From the NCBI RefSeq assembly GCF_021462405.1, contig NZ_JAKEDU010000002.1, positions 365,876-411,689 on the forward strand: 45,814 nucleotides of DNA, read 5' to 3'. Shown here in pieces: positions 18,216 through 26,387 of this stretch. This DNA is from Thermus tengchongensis (lineage in GTDB: Bacteria; Deinococcota; Deinococci; Deinococcales; Thermaceae). The notes below the pieces were generated by a model, which worked only from the letters and a program-made list of their open reading frames with translations, did not search any database and had not been told where the DNA came from. Positions within the stretch are counted from its first letter, which is position 1, and the number at the start of each line of letters is the position of its first letter. The position numbers and the translations under genes are program-made.

Positions 18216-18514
18216 GTCCCCGGAGCCCCAAGCTCAACGGGCACGTGGAGCGGCTACAGCGGACCTTTAGGGAGGAGTTTTATACCCGACCTTTGCCCAC
18301 GGGGCTTAGGGAGCTCCAGGCGGAGCTCGAGGCCTACCTTGACCACTACAACCGCAGGAGACCCCATAGGGCTCTGGGGGGCCTTGCTCCCTTGGAGTTT
18401 CTGGCTAGGATGCAGGAGGGGTCGGTTCCCCAAGGTGTCTCAAATGTAGTGGCCAATTACAGGGGATTGACGCCATGGAAGCGTTTAGATAAAGTGGGAA
18501 GTGGCCGGGCTTAG
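18216..18514 (+). pseudogene. Integrase-core transposase C-terminal remnant (IS3/IS481-like)
   Basis: The plus frame reads PRSPKLNGHVERLQRTFREE, then YLDHYNRRRPHRALGGLAPL, ending at TAG 18512-18514. The first block is the rve-domain motif with the catalytic Glu of IS3/IS481 transposases, and the second is the usual C-terminal HYNxxRPHxxLG motif. The N-terminal two thirds, including both catalytic Asp residues, are absent; the fragment abuts the IS4-like remnant at about 18215. The tail carries a promoter for the next gene. Confidence 0.7.
18467..18495 (+). promoter_or_regulatory. Consensus promoter inside the transposase tail, reading into the outer-membrane gene
   Basis: TTGACG (18467-18472), a 17-nt spacer and TAAAGT (18490-18495). 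The ATG of the small barrel protein gene lies 50 nt downstream behind AAAGGAGG. The promoter overlaps the last codons of the IS3/IS481-like fragment. Confidence 0.65.
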
Positions 18515-18545
18515 AAAAAGGTAGGTCTGGCCAAAGGAGGCAACG

Positions 18546-19019
18546 ATGAAGAAGCTTCTCCTAAGCGGTTTGGTGGTCCTGGGTTTAGCGTTGGCACAGT
18601 CACCCTATGTGGGGGGTCATGTGGGGCTTTTTGGTGTATCGGGGGTGAACATTTTTAACGGAGGGGTTCATGCTGGTGTTGGTCTGCAGGGGGGCCTCGA
18701 GGTAAGGGGTGGCGTTGACTTCTCCTCACTCCTGGGTATCCTTATTACCGGTGTAAATGCGGACGTTTTGATGAACCTGAGCATACCGGGTTCGCAGGTT
18801 TACCCTTATGCGGGTTTGGGTGGTAACCTTTGGCTTTTTCCTGGTGGAATAACCAGCTTTGGTGTCCATGCTACTTTGGGCCTCAAGTACCCCATTGCTG
18901 GCGTTCCTTTTGTGGCTTTCTTGGAGGCACAGCCTACGTACGCCTTTGGGGGAAGCGCCTTTGGGGGAAGCGGAGCCTTTGTCTACTATCTAAAGCTTGG
19001 GGGTAACTACAGCTTCTAG
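18546..19019 (+). CDS. Small outer-membrane beta-barrel protein
   Basis: 157 residues. Signal peptide MKKLLLSGLVVLGLALA, cleaved before Gln18. The mature part is a run of alternating Gly/hydrophobic strands (YVGGHVGLFGVSGVNIFNGG, VHAGVGLQGGLEVRGGVDF) and ends in YLKLGGNYSF, with the terminal Phe that outer-membrane barrels carry for assembly. About eight strands fit the length. GC is lower than in the neighbours (31 of 60 at 18781-18840). A barrel in the outer envelope is well supported; the ligand or role is unknown. Confidence 0.8.
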   Translation: MKKLLLSGLVVLGLALAQSPYVGGHVGLFGVSGVNIFNGGVHAGVGLQGGLEVRGGVDFSSLLGILITGVNADVLMNLSIPGSQVYPYAGLGGNLWLFPGGITSFGVHATLGLKYPIAGVPFVAFLEAQPTYAFGGSAFGGSGAFVYYLKLGGNYSF

Positions 19020-19033
19020 TCAAAGGGGGTAAC

Positions 19034-19615
19034 ATGGAGGGGATGCGCTGGCATCTCCTCCTTTTCCTTGCGCTGCTATCCTCCTGCACCCGCCCCGATA
19101 CCGCCCCGCCGGAGATGGGCTTGGTAGGGCCCCTGGGCGGGGCGGTGGCTCCAGGAAGGGAGGTTAGGGTTCAGGGTTATGCCTTTGATCCCTCGGGGGT
19201 GGTTAGTGTGCGGGCCAATGGGCAAGAGATCCTGCCCTCTGGGGAAGCGGGTAAGCGCTTGGTTCAGTTTCGTTTCCGCCTCCAGGCCCCGGCCTCTGGT
19301 AAGGTGGAACTTCTCCTGGAGGCAGAGGATACCCAGGGTAACCGGGCAGAGCGGCGGGTTCCCCTGGTGCTGGATGCGGTGCCCCCTCGCATCGTGGTGG
19401 AGCGGGTGGAACGGGAAGGGGGCTTGTACCGGGTTTATGGACGGGTGGAGGACAACGTCCAGGTGGACCGGGTGGTGGTGCAAGTGGGGGGTCGCTATAT
19501 TCCCCTTTCCCTTCCCAAGGGGGCCATGGTGGCCTTTTCTGCGGAAGTGCCCGCTGGGGCTGTGCTGCTTGCGGTGGATGCTGCTGGGAACCGCACCAGC
19601 CGGCGTATTCCCTAA
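19034..19615 (+). CDS. Lipoprotein with Ig-like domains
   Basis: 193 residues. The signal peptide ends in the lipobox LLSSC (Cys18). Two Ig-like beta domains follow: about 25-112 (PPEMGLVGPLGGAVAPGREV, with AEDTQGNRAERRVPLVLD at its end) and about 113-193 (PPRIVVERVEREGG, ending VDAAGNRTSRR). The DxxGN motif ending each domain is typical of bacterial Ig-like repeats. It starts 14 nt after the barrel protein gene behind AAGGGGG, so the two are probably co-transcribed and may act together at the cell surface, which is inference. Confidence 0.75.
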   Translation: MEGMRWHLLLFLALLSSCTRPDTAPPEMGLVGPLGGAVAPGREVRVQGYAFDPSGVVSVRANGQEILPSGEAGKRLVQFRFRLQAPASGKVELLLEAEDTQGNRAERRVPLVLDAVPPRIVVERVEREGGLYRVYGRVEDNVQVDRVVVQVGGRYIPLSLPKGAMVAFSAEVPAGAVLLAVDAAGNRTSRRIP

Positions 19616-19644
19616 GGGAAGGGTGTGGTACACTCCTTGGGGCT

Positions 19645-19923
19645 ATGAGGCCTAACGGCGACACCTTGGCGGACCTGGCCCGAGCGTTGAGGGGGACTCC
19701 CCTCGAGGCCAGCCAGGTTCCCAGGTTCCGCGAGATCGTCAGGCTTCTCCACCGGCTTCCCCCTGGGCGGGAGCGGGATGGGCTCTTGGCTGTGGCCTAC
19801 CTTAGGCTCTACCAGCTTGTGGGCCAGGAGGAGGATTACCTTAAGGGTTACAGCTATGCGCGCACGGCGAAGCTGGAGCTGGTCCGGCTTCTGGGTGAGC
19901 GGCTAGGGGAGGGAAAGCGGTGA
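19645..19923 (+). CDS. Small helical protein of unknown function
   Basis: 92 residues, mostly amphipathic helix with many Leu and Arg and no membrane segment or Cys. TACACT at 19629-19634 may be a -10 about 10 nt before the ATG, giving its own start site. It overlaps the next gene by 4 nt, which supports it as real and coupled to the DUF420 gene. No function can be assigned. Confidence 0.6.
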   Translation: MRPNGDTLADLARALRGTPLEASQVPRFREIVRLLHRLPPGRERDGLLAVAYLRLYQLVGQEEDYLKGYSYARTAKLELVRLLGERLGEGKR

Positions 19924-20357
19924 AGGAGCTTTTGGGTTTGCTGGCGGTTTGGAGCATCGTGCTTTCCGGGTTGGCCCTGGTGACGGGGGTTGTCCTGATC
20001 AAAAAGGGGAACAGGATCGCCCACCATTGGGCCATGTTGACGGCCACTTCCTTAGCCCTTTTGTTCCTGGTGTTCTATCTTGTCAAGTGGGCCCTTCACG
20101 GCACCACCGCCTACGGGGGGCCGGAGGCCTGGCGAGGGGCTTACTACTTCCTCCTCATCACCCACACCCTTTTGGCCGCCATCAACGGCCCCTTGGCCCT
20201 TTACGTGATCTGGAGGGCTTTTAAGGGAGAGTTCATCCTGCACAAGCGTTGGGCTAGGGTGTTGGTGCCCATTTGGCTATACGTGGCTGTATCGGGCTGG
20301 GTTATTTACCTGGCGCTGAAGCGCTACGGGGTGGAGACGGGCTCTATCGCTTTCTAG
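19920..20357 (+). CDS. DUF420 family membrane protein
   Basis: 145 residues with four hydrophobic segments (about 5-27, 38-57, 76-97, 115-134). Conserved His and aromatic residues (IAHHWAMLTATSLALLFLVF, ITHTLLAAINGPLALYVI, LHKRWARVLVPIWLYVAVSG) match DUF420. In Firmicutes this family (YozB/CtaM-type) is linked to cytochrome oxidase assembly; whether that holds here is unknown. It converges with minC and overlaps its end by 14 nt. Confidence 0.8.
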   Translation: MKELLGLLAVWSIVLSGLALVTGVVLIKKGNRIAHHWAMLTATSLALLFLVFYLVKWALHGTTAYGGPEAWRGAYYFLLITHTLLAAINGPLALYVIWRAFKGEFILHKRWARVLVPIWLYVAVSGWVIYLALKRYGVETGSIAF

Positions 20358-20871
20358 CAGGCTCCACCACAATCTTTCCATCCTGAACCCGAGCGATCTC
20401 GGGGCCCTGGGTGTCCTGTTCCTCTGGGGCCTGGGCCAAGTGGGGGCCGATGCGCACCTGCTTGGCAGCCAGCTCCAGGGCGAAGATGAAGCGCTCCTCA
20501 TCGCCTCCAGCCCCCGCGTGGGCCAGGCCGCGCAGCTTGCCCACCACGATCACATCCCCCCCCGCCACCACCTCGGCCCCGGGGTTCACGTCGCCCAGAA
20601 CCACCACGGTGCCGGGGTGCTCCACCCGCTCGCCGGAACGCAGGGTCTTGCTGAGGACGAGGGTGCCGGCGGGAAGGCGGTTTCTGGGAGGGATCAGGGT
20701 AAGGGGCCGGCCTAGCTCCAGGAGGGCTTCCAACACCTGTCCGGATACAGGCCCGGCCACCTCCACCTCGAGGGGAAGGCCCTCCGGCAACCTGAGGTTT
20801 CGGAGTTCTTCCGGGGTTTCCCCCCCGTCCAGGCGCAGGGCCAGGGCTTTGGGGGTGGCGCGGAGGCGCAT
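20344..20871 (-). CDS. minC: Septum site-determining protein MinC
   Basis: Blocks FtsZ ring formation away from midcell. 175 residues, short for the family (usually 210-230): the N-terminal FtsZ-interacting part is reduced to about 65 residues while the C-terminal right-handed beta-helix is intact, with VVVLGDVNPGAEVVAGGDVI, VVGKLRGLAHAGAGGDEERF and AKQVRIG. Last gene of the cell-shape run, 9 nt after the PBP2 gene. minD and minE are not in this window. Confidence 0.85.
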   Translation of the reverse strand: MRLRATPKALALRLDGGETPEELRNLRLPEGLPLEVEVAGPVSGQVLEALLELGRPLTLIPPRNRLPAGTLVLSKTLRSGERVEHPGTVVVLGDVNPGAEVVAGGDVIVVGKLRGLAHAGAGGDEERFIFALELAAKQVRIGPHLAQAPEEQDTQGPEIARVQDGKIVVEPARKR

Positions 20872-20880
20872 GGCGCTATT

Positions 20881-22626
20881 CTACCTGGCCTGGGCTTCCT
20901 CCACCTGCCAGTAGGCGGCCATTACCTTGCGCACCGCGGGAAGGGCCACGCGGCTTCCCTCCCCCCCGTTTTCAAAGAAGGCCACCACCACCAGGGGAGG
21001 GTAGGGGGAGCCAGGCTCAGCAGGACCGTAACCCATGTACCAGGCGTGCTCGAGGCCCGCCCGCTTCCCCGGGGTTTCCGCCGTTCCCGTTTTGCCCCCC
21101 GTGGGCACGGGGAAGTCCCCCAGCACATGGCGGGCTGTCCCCTCTTTCACGGTCTTGCGTAAACCTTCCTGCAACACCGCCCAGAAGCGCCCAGGAACCG
21201 GTGTGAGCTGGGGTCTAACCTCCCTTTGGCCGATGCGTTTCACCAGGTGGAGGGTGGGCTTCTGCCCGGCGTTGGCTATGCTGGCTAGCATGCGGGCCAC
21301 CTGGACCGGGGTGGCGAGGAGGGGTCCCTGCCCGATGGCCAGGGAAAGGGTTTCCCCTGGGTACCAGGGCTCCTTTAAAGCCTCCCGCTTCCAAGCGCGG
21401 GTCGGGAGAAGCCCCGTGCGCTCGGCGATTTCCAGCCCGGTAGCTTCCCCTAGGCCCAGAAGGCGGGCCCTTGCCGCCAGGCGGTCCACCACCCCCAGGG
21501 GATCCTGGGCCACCGCCTGGTAATACCAGGTGTTGCAACTCCAGGCAATGGCCTCCTTGACGGTCATGGGGCCCATATCCCGGGTGGCCCAGTTGCGGCG
21601 CACCTGGCCTCCAAAGACGATGTAGGGGCTGCACCGGAAGGTGGTGGAGGGGCTCGCGTATCCCTCTTCCAGAAGGGCGTAGCTGGTGGCCAGCTTAAAG
21701 GTGGAACCTGGGGCGTAGGGTTGCACCGCCCGGTTCAGGAGGGGAAGGTCCTTATCCTTAAGAAGGGCCTGGACCTCCTGGGGTATGGGCCGCTTGGCGA
21801 AAAGGCTCGGATCGAAGGATGGGGCGCTGGCCATGGCCAGAACCTCCCCTGTTTGGGGGTTCACGGCCACGATGGCCCCCTTGACCCGGGTAACGGGGGG
21901 AAGACCCTTGGATCTCCGCCCGGTGTTGATGTCGGCCAAGGCTTCCTCTAGGGCCTTTTCCGCTGCTCGCTGGAGGTCTAAGTCCAGGGTGAGGACCACG
22001 TCCTGCCCGGGGGTGGGTTCCTCCAGGATGGTCTCCCTCAAGCGTTCCCCCCGGACGTTGACCTCCACCGCCTTCACCCCGCGCTTACCCCTGAGGTAGG
22101 GCTCGAGGGCTGCTTCCAGGCCTGCCTGGCCCACTTGCTCGTCGGGACTGTATCCCCGCTTCACCTGGTCGGCGTTGGCCTGAAGCACGTACCCTAGCAC
22201 GGGGCCCGAGATGGGGTTGGGGTAGGAGCGCTCGATGCGCTCCACCAGCTTGAGGTTTTTCTGTCCGGCGGTGATCTCAGCTAGGGTGGGAAGAAGGTGT
22301 TCGGGCACCCCTGCTTTGAGGACGGTGGGACCGTGGACCTTGGGAAGTTCCTTCAAGCCCAAGAGGGGGAGGAGCCTTTCCTTGAAGGCCACCTCGCCCC
22401 CTTCGTACACCAAATCCACCACCAGGCGGTCCTGGGCGATCACCCGCCCCTTGCGGTCCAGGATGCGGCCCCGGGGGGCGGGGATGCCCTCGGTCTTCAG
22501 GTAGTTGCCCCGGCTCCTTAGGGCGTACCGCTCGTGCTCCAACACCTGGAGGTGCCAGGCCCTTAAGGCCAGGAGGCCGAAGGCCAGGAGAAAGAAAAGC
22601 ATGAGGGCGTAAAGCCGGCTGGTCAT
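20881..22626 (-). CDS. mrdA: Penicillin-binding protein 2 (class B transpeptidase of elongation)
   Basis: Cross-links peptidoglycan during sidewall growth. 581 residues: N-terminal membrane anchor (about 5-25), dimerisation domain with GIPAPRGRILDRKGRVIA and QVGQAGLEAALEPYLRGKRG, and the transpeptidase domain with the active-site APGSTFKLA (Ser308, Lys311), SCNTWY and GGKTGTAE (Lys512). I used the ATG at 22626, which overlaps the mreD stop (TGATG); the frame runs further up but through mreD. Position behind mreC and mreD and this architecture identify PBP2 rather than FtsI. Confidence 0.92.
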   Translation of the reverse strand: MTSRLYALMLFFLLAFGLLALRAWHLQVLEHERYALRSRGNYLKTEGIPAPRGRILDRKGRVIAQDRLVVDLVYEGGEVAFKERLLPLLGLKELPKVHGPTVLKAGVPEHLLPTLAEITAGQKNLKLVERIERSYPNPISGPVLGYVLQANADQVKRGYSPDEQVGQAGLEAALEPYLRGKRGVKAVEVNVRGERLRETILEEPTPGQDVVLTLDLDLQRAAEKALEEALADINTGRRSKGLPPVTRVKGAIVAVNPQTGEVLAMASAPSFDPSLFAKRPIPQEVQALLKDKDLPLLNRAVQPYAPGSTFKLATSYALLEEGYASPSTTFRCSPYIVFGGQVRRNWATRDMGPMTVKEAIAWSCNTWYYQAVAQDPLGVVDRLAARARLLGLGEATGLEIAERTGLLPTRAWKREALKEPWYPGETLSLAIGQGPLLATPVQVARMLASIANAGQKPTLHLVKRIGQREVRPQLTPVPGRFWAVLQEGLRKTVKEGTARHVLGDFPVPTGGKTGTAETPGKRAGLEHAWYMGYGPAEPGSPYPPLVVVAFFENGGEGSRVALPAVRKVMAAYWQVEEAQAR

Positions 22627-23081
22627 GGCCGTGGAGAGGGTGGCCCAAAGCGCCAGGCCAGGAGGACCAAGGGAAGGGTGAAGAGGCCCTCCAGGAGAAG
22701 GTCCAGGGGCAGGAAGGCGGGAAGTTCCAGGCGCAACCAGTAGGCCACCAGGAAGTAACCCGCCCACTTGGCGGAAAAGGCCCAGAGGAAGGAGAAGAGG
22801 ACCCCGGGAACCTCCCCCGGGGCCAGGCGGCGGCTTGCCGCATAGAAGGCATAGCTGGCGCTCAGGAGCCCCACCGCATGGAGGCCCAAAAGCCCGTAGC
22901 CCAGGAGGTCTTGCACAAGTCCAAGAAAAAAGGCCCAAGGGAGGCCCAGGTAATAGGGAAGGCTACGGGCATAAAGGAGGGCCAGGACCAGGAAGAGGTC
23001 AGGGGCCATCAACCCCTGGGGCCAGAGGGCTCCTAGGAATCCGGAGAGCACAAGGGTGAGGAGGAGAAGGATCCCCATCAT
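22623..23081 (-). CDS. mreD: Rod-shape protein MreD
   Basis: 152-residue integral membrane protein with about five hydrophobic segments and little else ([20 protein letters not shown], then PDLFLVLALLYARS, GLPWAFFLGLVQDLLG). Part of the elongasome with MreC and PBP2. The first ATG (23081) overlaps the mreC stop; a second ATG follows directly. The position between mreC and the PBP2 gene makes the call secure despite weak sequence conservation in this family. Confidence 0.85.
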   Translation of the reverse strand: MMGILLLLTLVLSGFLGALWPQGLMAPDLFLVLALLYARSLPYYLGLPWAFFLGLVQDLLGYGLLGLHAVGLLSASYAFYAASRRLAPGEVPGVLFSFLWAFSAKWAGYFLVAYWLRLELPAFLPLDLLLEGLFTLPLVLLAWRFGPPSPRP

Positions 23082-23866
23082 AAGGGCCTCAGCACGATAA
23101 CCTCCTCCAGTAGGGAAAGCTCCACCAGAGGCTTGACCCAAGCCCGTAGCTTTAAACCGCCTTGGACGCGCTCGATGCGTTCCACCCGGCCCACGGGGAT
23201 CCCGTCCGGGAAAAGGCCCAAGGGCGCTCCCGTGAGCAGGAGGTCTCCCGGAGCCACCTGGACCGTGGGGGGGAACTCCGCCACCAGGTGGTCAGGGGGA
23301 ACACCCCGGGCCACTCCCCGCCCCGGGGCCTTTTCCGGCCGAACGCCCACCTGGCTTTCCGGGTCTAGGAGGGTACGCACCAGGGCCCGGCGTTCCTCCA
23401 CCTCCACAATGAGCCCCACCAGCCCTTCCGGAGCGGTCACCGGCATGCCCACCCGGAGGCCATCCCGCTCCCCTAGGCCCAGGATCAGGCGGCGGTAAAG
23501 GCCGGAGAGGTCCTCCCCCACCACCGGGGCCACCGCCACCACCCCGGGGGCCTGCGAGGCCCGCACCTTGAGGGCCCGGGAAAGGCGCTCCACCTCGAGG
23601 CGAAGCCTTCGGTTTTCGCTTTCCAGCTGGGCGAGCTTAGCCTTCAGGGCGCGGTTTTCCCCGTAGAGGTCCTGGCGATTAAGGAGAATGGAGGAGGCAG
23701 CCCGCAGGTTCTGCCCCAGGCGGTGGCCCAGGGCGGGCAGGGGAGCGGTGAGGGGGGAAAGGGTGAGGGCGAGGCGGGGGGCGAGAGGACGCGTTAAGGC
23801 TGCCATGGCCAGGCCCAAGGCCAGGAGGAAGAGGAAGAGCCCCCGCCGAAAGGCCACTTCCCTCAC
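23078..23866 (-). CDS. mreC: Rod-shape protein MreC
   Basis: 262 residues with a GTG start. One membrane anchor (about 9-30), a coiled coil (about 65-100, [20 protein letters not shown]), then the periplasmic beta-barrel domain ([30 protein letters not shown]). It links the cytoplasmic MreB filament to the wall synthases. The GTG overlaps the maf stop by 4 nt, which fixes the start. mreB is not in the window. Confidence 0.9.
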   Translation of the reverse strand: MREVAFRRGLFLFLLALGLAMAALTRPLAPRLALTLSPLTAPLPALGHRLGQNLRAASSILLNRQDLYGENRALKAKLAQLESENRRLRLEVERLSRALKVRASQAPGVVAVAPVVGEDLSGLYRRLILGLGERDGLRVGMPVTAPEGLVGLIVEVEERRALVRTLLDPESQVGVRPEKAPGRGVARGVPPDHLVAEFPPTVQVAPGDLLLTGAPLGLFPDGIPVGRVERIERVQGGLKLRAWVKPLVELSLLEEVIVLRPL

Positions 23867-24438
23867 GGCCTGAACCCCCTTTCCCAAAGGAGGGCAAAAA
23901 CCCGGGCCACGGGCAGGCCCACCACCGTGTAGAAATCCCCCACGATCCCCTCCAAAAGGGCCATGCCTAGACCCTGGGCTCCGTAGCCGCCTGCCTTGTC
24001 CAGGCCCTCCCCGCTTCGCACGTACCAGGCGATCTCCTCCTCGGAGAGGTTGCGGAAGCGGACCTGGGCGGTGTGTACCTCCGCCACCAGATCCCCTGGG
24101 GTGCGCAGGTAGATGGCGGTGTGAACCAGGTGGGTTCTCCCGGAGAGGAGGCGGAGGAAGAGGTGGTTTTCCGTCCGATCCTTGGGTTTGCCCAGCACCC
24201 GGCCGTCCAGGTCCACCACGGTATCCGCCGCCAACACCCACTCCCCCGGCACCCTTTCCCCCTTGTGCCGGGCCAGGGCCAGGGCCAGCTCCTGGGGGTC
24301 TGAGGGGAGGCCTTCCCCCTCCTCCTCCACACCGGGAGGCACCACCCTTAAGGGGAAGCCCAAGGCCTCGAGGAGAGCCCTGCGCCTGGGGCTTCCCGAG
24401 GCCAGGGTTAGCACTAGAGGGGTTGCCCTTCCTGCCAT
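23863..24438 (-). CDS. maf: Maf nucleotide pyrophosphatase
   Basis: 191 residues. Hydrolyses dTTP/UTP or modified nucleotides to the monophosphate. Motifs: [18 protein letters not shown] at the N-terminus, catalytic-site [20 protein letters not shown], and [17 protein letters not shown]. It overlaps both mreC and the phospholipase-D-like gene (25 nt). Linkage to mreCD is common in bacteria. Confidence 0.92.
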   Translation of the reverse strand: MAGRATPLVLTLASGSPRRRALLEALGFPLRVVPPGVEEEGEGLPSDPQELALALARHKGERVPGEWVLAADTVVDLDGRVLGKPKDRTENHLFLRLLSGRTHLVHTAIYLRTPGDLVAEVHTAQVRFRNLSEEEIAWYVRSGEGLDKAGGYGAQGLGMALLEGIVGDFYTVVGLPVARVFALLWERGFRP

Positions 24439-25637
24439 AACCTTAGGATCTCCTCCCGGTAGCGTTCCGCCAGGGCGGGGCTTTGCAGGATCAGAAGGTT
24501 CTCGTTGTTCACCTGCCAGGCCCTGGCGGTGAAGTTGTAGCTTCCCGTGATCACGAAGGTGCTGTCGATCAGCATCACCTTGTGGTGGAGGGTGTAGGGG
24601 TTGCCGTCCTTCCGCACCTCCACCCCAGCCCGCAGGAGATCCTCCTCCCGGCTATCCTTAAGGTTGCGGCTTTCCAGGAGAACCTGCACCCTTACCCCCC
24701 TTTCCTGAGCCTGGACCAAGGCCTTCACCACCTCCGGGTCCGTGAGGACAAAGGCTGCCACCAGGATCTCCTGTTGGGAGGCCCGAAGCCTTTCCAAAAG
24801 GGCTTTCCGGCCCAGGGCTCCCCCTTTGGGACTAAAGTAGGCGGTGCCCTCCGCCGGCACGCCCCCTTCTAGGCTGAAGGTAATTGGTGTCCCTAAACCT
24901 TCCTTGGTACCCGTGAAGAGGGCTTGGAACTCCCGGGCATAACCCTGGGCTAGAATGGAAGAGGGCAACAAGAGGCTGTTTTCATTGTTTCGGGCAAAAG
25001 CGTTCCAGGTCATGTTGGTGCTTCCCGTCCAGACCGTCTGCCCGTCCACCACCAAGAACTTGTGGTGCATGAAGCCTTCCCGTTCATCGAAGCACACGGG
25101 GATTCCCACGATCTCCTCGCAGTCCAGGGACAAAGGCCGGATGCGCTCCCGTAGGGCCGCCTGGGGTACACGGGGAGTTTCCCCTTGCTGGCCCAAGGCC
25201 CCACCCACGAGGTAGCGGCGGAAGTCGTTTCGGTAATCGCTTTCCCCGTAGAGCCTAACCCTCACCCCTCGTTTCTTAGCCCTGAGCAAGGCCTTGGCGA
25301 TCTCCAGGTCGCGAAACTCGTAGAAGGCCCCATCCAGGCTTTCCTTGGCTCCGTCCATAAGGGCGATGAGCCGGGCCTTGGCGGCCTCCCCTTCCCGGGG
25401 CATGAAGTAGGCCTCCACACCCCCTGCTTCCGCCTGTGGGGGAGGTGGGGGGAGGCCCGGACGGAGCTCCTGGAAAAGCCAAAGGAGGAGGATGACCAGG
25501 AGGAGCAAATAGCCGGGAAGCCCGGCCAGGGCGGGCTTTTTCCGCCGCCTTTTAAGTACCCCGTCGTGGCTTGCGCCACGACGGGGGGCCCCAAAGAGGC
25601 CATGAGCACGCCACTTTGGCTTTGGCCGGTGAGGCAA
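24414..25637 (-). CDS. Phospholipase-D-like protein with two HKD motifs
   Basis: A membrane-anchored member of the PLD superfamily. Two catalytic motifs, [18 protein letters not shown] and [18 protein letters not shown], each in one half of a duplicated fold. One transmembrane segment ([12 protein letters not shown]) follows a basic patch (KRRRKK), so the catalytic part is outside the membrane. Substrates could be phospholipid or nucleic acid; the sequence does not decide. The start is unclear: the frame has a TTG at 25637 and another at 25508 inside the membrane segment, and a perfect 28-nt hairpin lies in the coding frame between them. 17 nt after deoC and overlapping maf. Confidence 0.8.
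   Translation of the reverse strand: MPHRPKPKWRAHGLFGAPRRGASHDGVLKRRRKKPALAGLPGYLLLLVILLLWLFQELRPGLPPPPPQAEAGGVEAYFMPREGEAAKARLIALMDGAKESLDGAFYEFRDLEIAKALLRAKKRGVRVRLYGESDYRNDFRRYLVGGALGQQGETPRVPQAALRERIRPLSLDCEEIVGIPVCFDEREGFMHHKFLVVDGQTVWTGSTNMTWNAFARNNENSLLLPSSILAQGYAREFQALFTGTKEGLGTPITFSLEGGVPAEGTAYFSPKGGALGRKALLERLRASQQEILVAAFVLTDPEVVKALVQAQERGVRVQVLLESRNLKDSREEDLLRAGVEVRKDGNPYTLHHKVMLIDSTFVITGSYNFTARAWQVNNENLLILQSPALAERYREEILRLWQEGQPL
25559..25586. repeat. Perfect 12-bp-stem hairpin at the start of the phospholipase-D-like gene
   Basis: CCCCGTCGTGGC, loop TTGC, then GCCACGACGGGG. It lies 70-100 nt after the deoC stop in the minus direction and inside the open frame of the next gene. 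No T-run follows, so it is not a standard terminator. A second small palindrome, GGGTAC-TTA-GTACCC (25649-25663), covers the deoC stop codon. Confidence 0.7.
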
Positions 25638-25654
25638 CCTTTGCGTGCGGGTAC

Positions 25655-26314
25655 TTAGTACCCATCCCCGACTTCCCCCTTCACCAGGGCTACCCCGCTG
25701 GAGGTACCCAGCCGGGTGGCCCCCGCCTCGAGGAGCTTGATGGCGGTTTCCCGGTTGCGGATACCTCCTGCGGCCTTGACCTGGGCCCGGCCCCGGGCCA
25801 CCCGTACCAGGAGTTCCACGTCCTCCAGGCTGGCCCCCCGGGGTCCAAAGCCGGTGGAGGTTTTCAGGAAGTCGGCCCCGCCCCGGATGGCGGCCTCGGC
25901 CAGGTGTTCCAGAGCCTCAGGGGTGAAGTGGCCGGTCTCCAGAATCACCTTGAGCACCGCCTTGGGAACTGCCTGGCGCACGGTGCGGATTTCTTCCTCA
26001 ATGTAGGCGTAATCCCCAGCCAGCGCCCGGCCCAGGTGGATCACCATGTCCACCTCATCGGCTCCCTGGGCGAAGGCCAAGGCGGCCTCGAGGGCCTTGA
26101 CTTCCTTGGCCTGGTAGCCTAAGGGGAAACCCACCACGGTGACCAAGCGAAAGGGGGCATGGGGGTAATGCTCCCGCACTAGGGGGAGGTAGGAGGGGGG
26201 GATGCAGAGGCCGAAAAACCCGTATTCCAGGGCTTCCTCCGCCACCTTCACGATCTCTTCCGGGGTGGCGGTGGGTTTTAAAAGGGTGTGGTCAATGTGG
26301 GCGGCCAGGTCCAT
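25655..26314 (-). CDS. deoC: Deoxyribose-phosphate aldolase
   Basis: Cleaves 2-deoxyribose-5-phosphate to acetaldehyde and glyceraldehyde-3-phosphate. 219 residues, TIM barrel. The Schiff-base lysine is Lys151 in DFLKTSTGFG; AAHIDHTLLKPTAT at the N-terminus, ADEVDMVIHLG and QVKAAGGIRNRETA are the other signature blocks. TATGAT 8 nt before the ATG on the minus strand suggests a leaderless message. First gene of the run that continues through the phospholipase-D-like gene, maf and mreCD. Confidence 0.95.
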   Translation of the reverse strand: MDLAAHIDHTLLKPTATPEEIVKVAEEALEYGFFGLCIPPSYLPLVREHYPHAPFRLVTVVGFPLGYQAKEVKALEAALAFAQGADEVDMVIHLGRALAGDYAYIEEEIRTVRQAVPKAVLKVILETGHFTPEALEHLAEAAIRGGADFLKTSTGFGPRGASLEDVELLVRVARGRAQVKAAGGIRNRETAIKLLEAGATRLGTSSGVALVKGEVGDGY

Positions 26315-26322
26315 ACCCTGCC

Positions 26323-26328
26323 ATCATA
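26323..26328 (-). promoter_or_regulatory. Probable deoC -10 element
   Basis: TATGAT on the minus strand, 8 nt upstream of the deoC ATG. No good -35 is visible at 17 nt, so this rests on the -10 and its spacing to the start codon. Confidence 0.4.
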
Positions 26329-26353
26329 CGCAAGGGATGTGATAGGATGAAAA

Positions 26354-26378
26354 GAGGCCCCTTGGTGGGGCTTTTTTT
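26354..26378 (+). terminator. Intrinsic terminator between divergent deoC and ychF
   Basis: GCCCC, loop TTGGT, GGGGC (26357-26371), extendable by weak A/T and G/T pairs, followed directly by seven T (26372-26378). The orientation is plus, but no plus-strand gene lies upstream, and the ychF start is only 10 nt further on. It would therefore act in the ychF leader or stop antisense transcripts from the deoC side. Confidence 0.7.
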
Positions 26379-26387
26379 GAGGTCGAG

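Noticed and set aside
17678-18237. Overlapping frames around the end of argJ (17678-18007 plus, 17962-18237 minus)
   Set aside because: These are out-of-frame readings of argJ and of the IS4-like remnant; the transposase signature lies in another minus frame.
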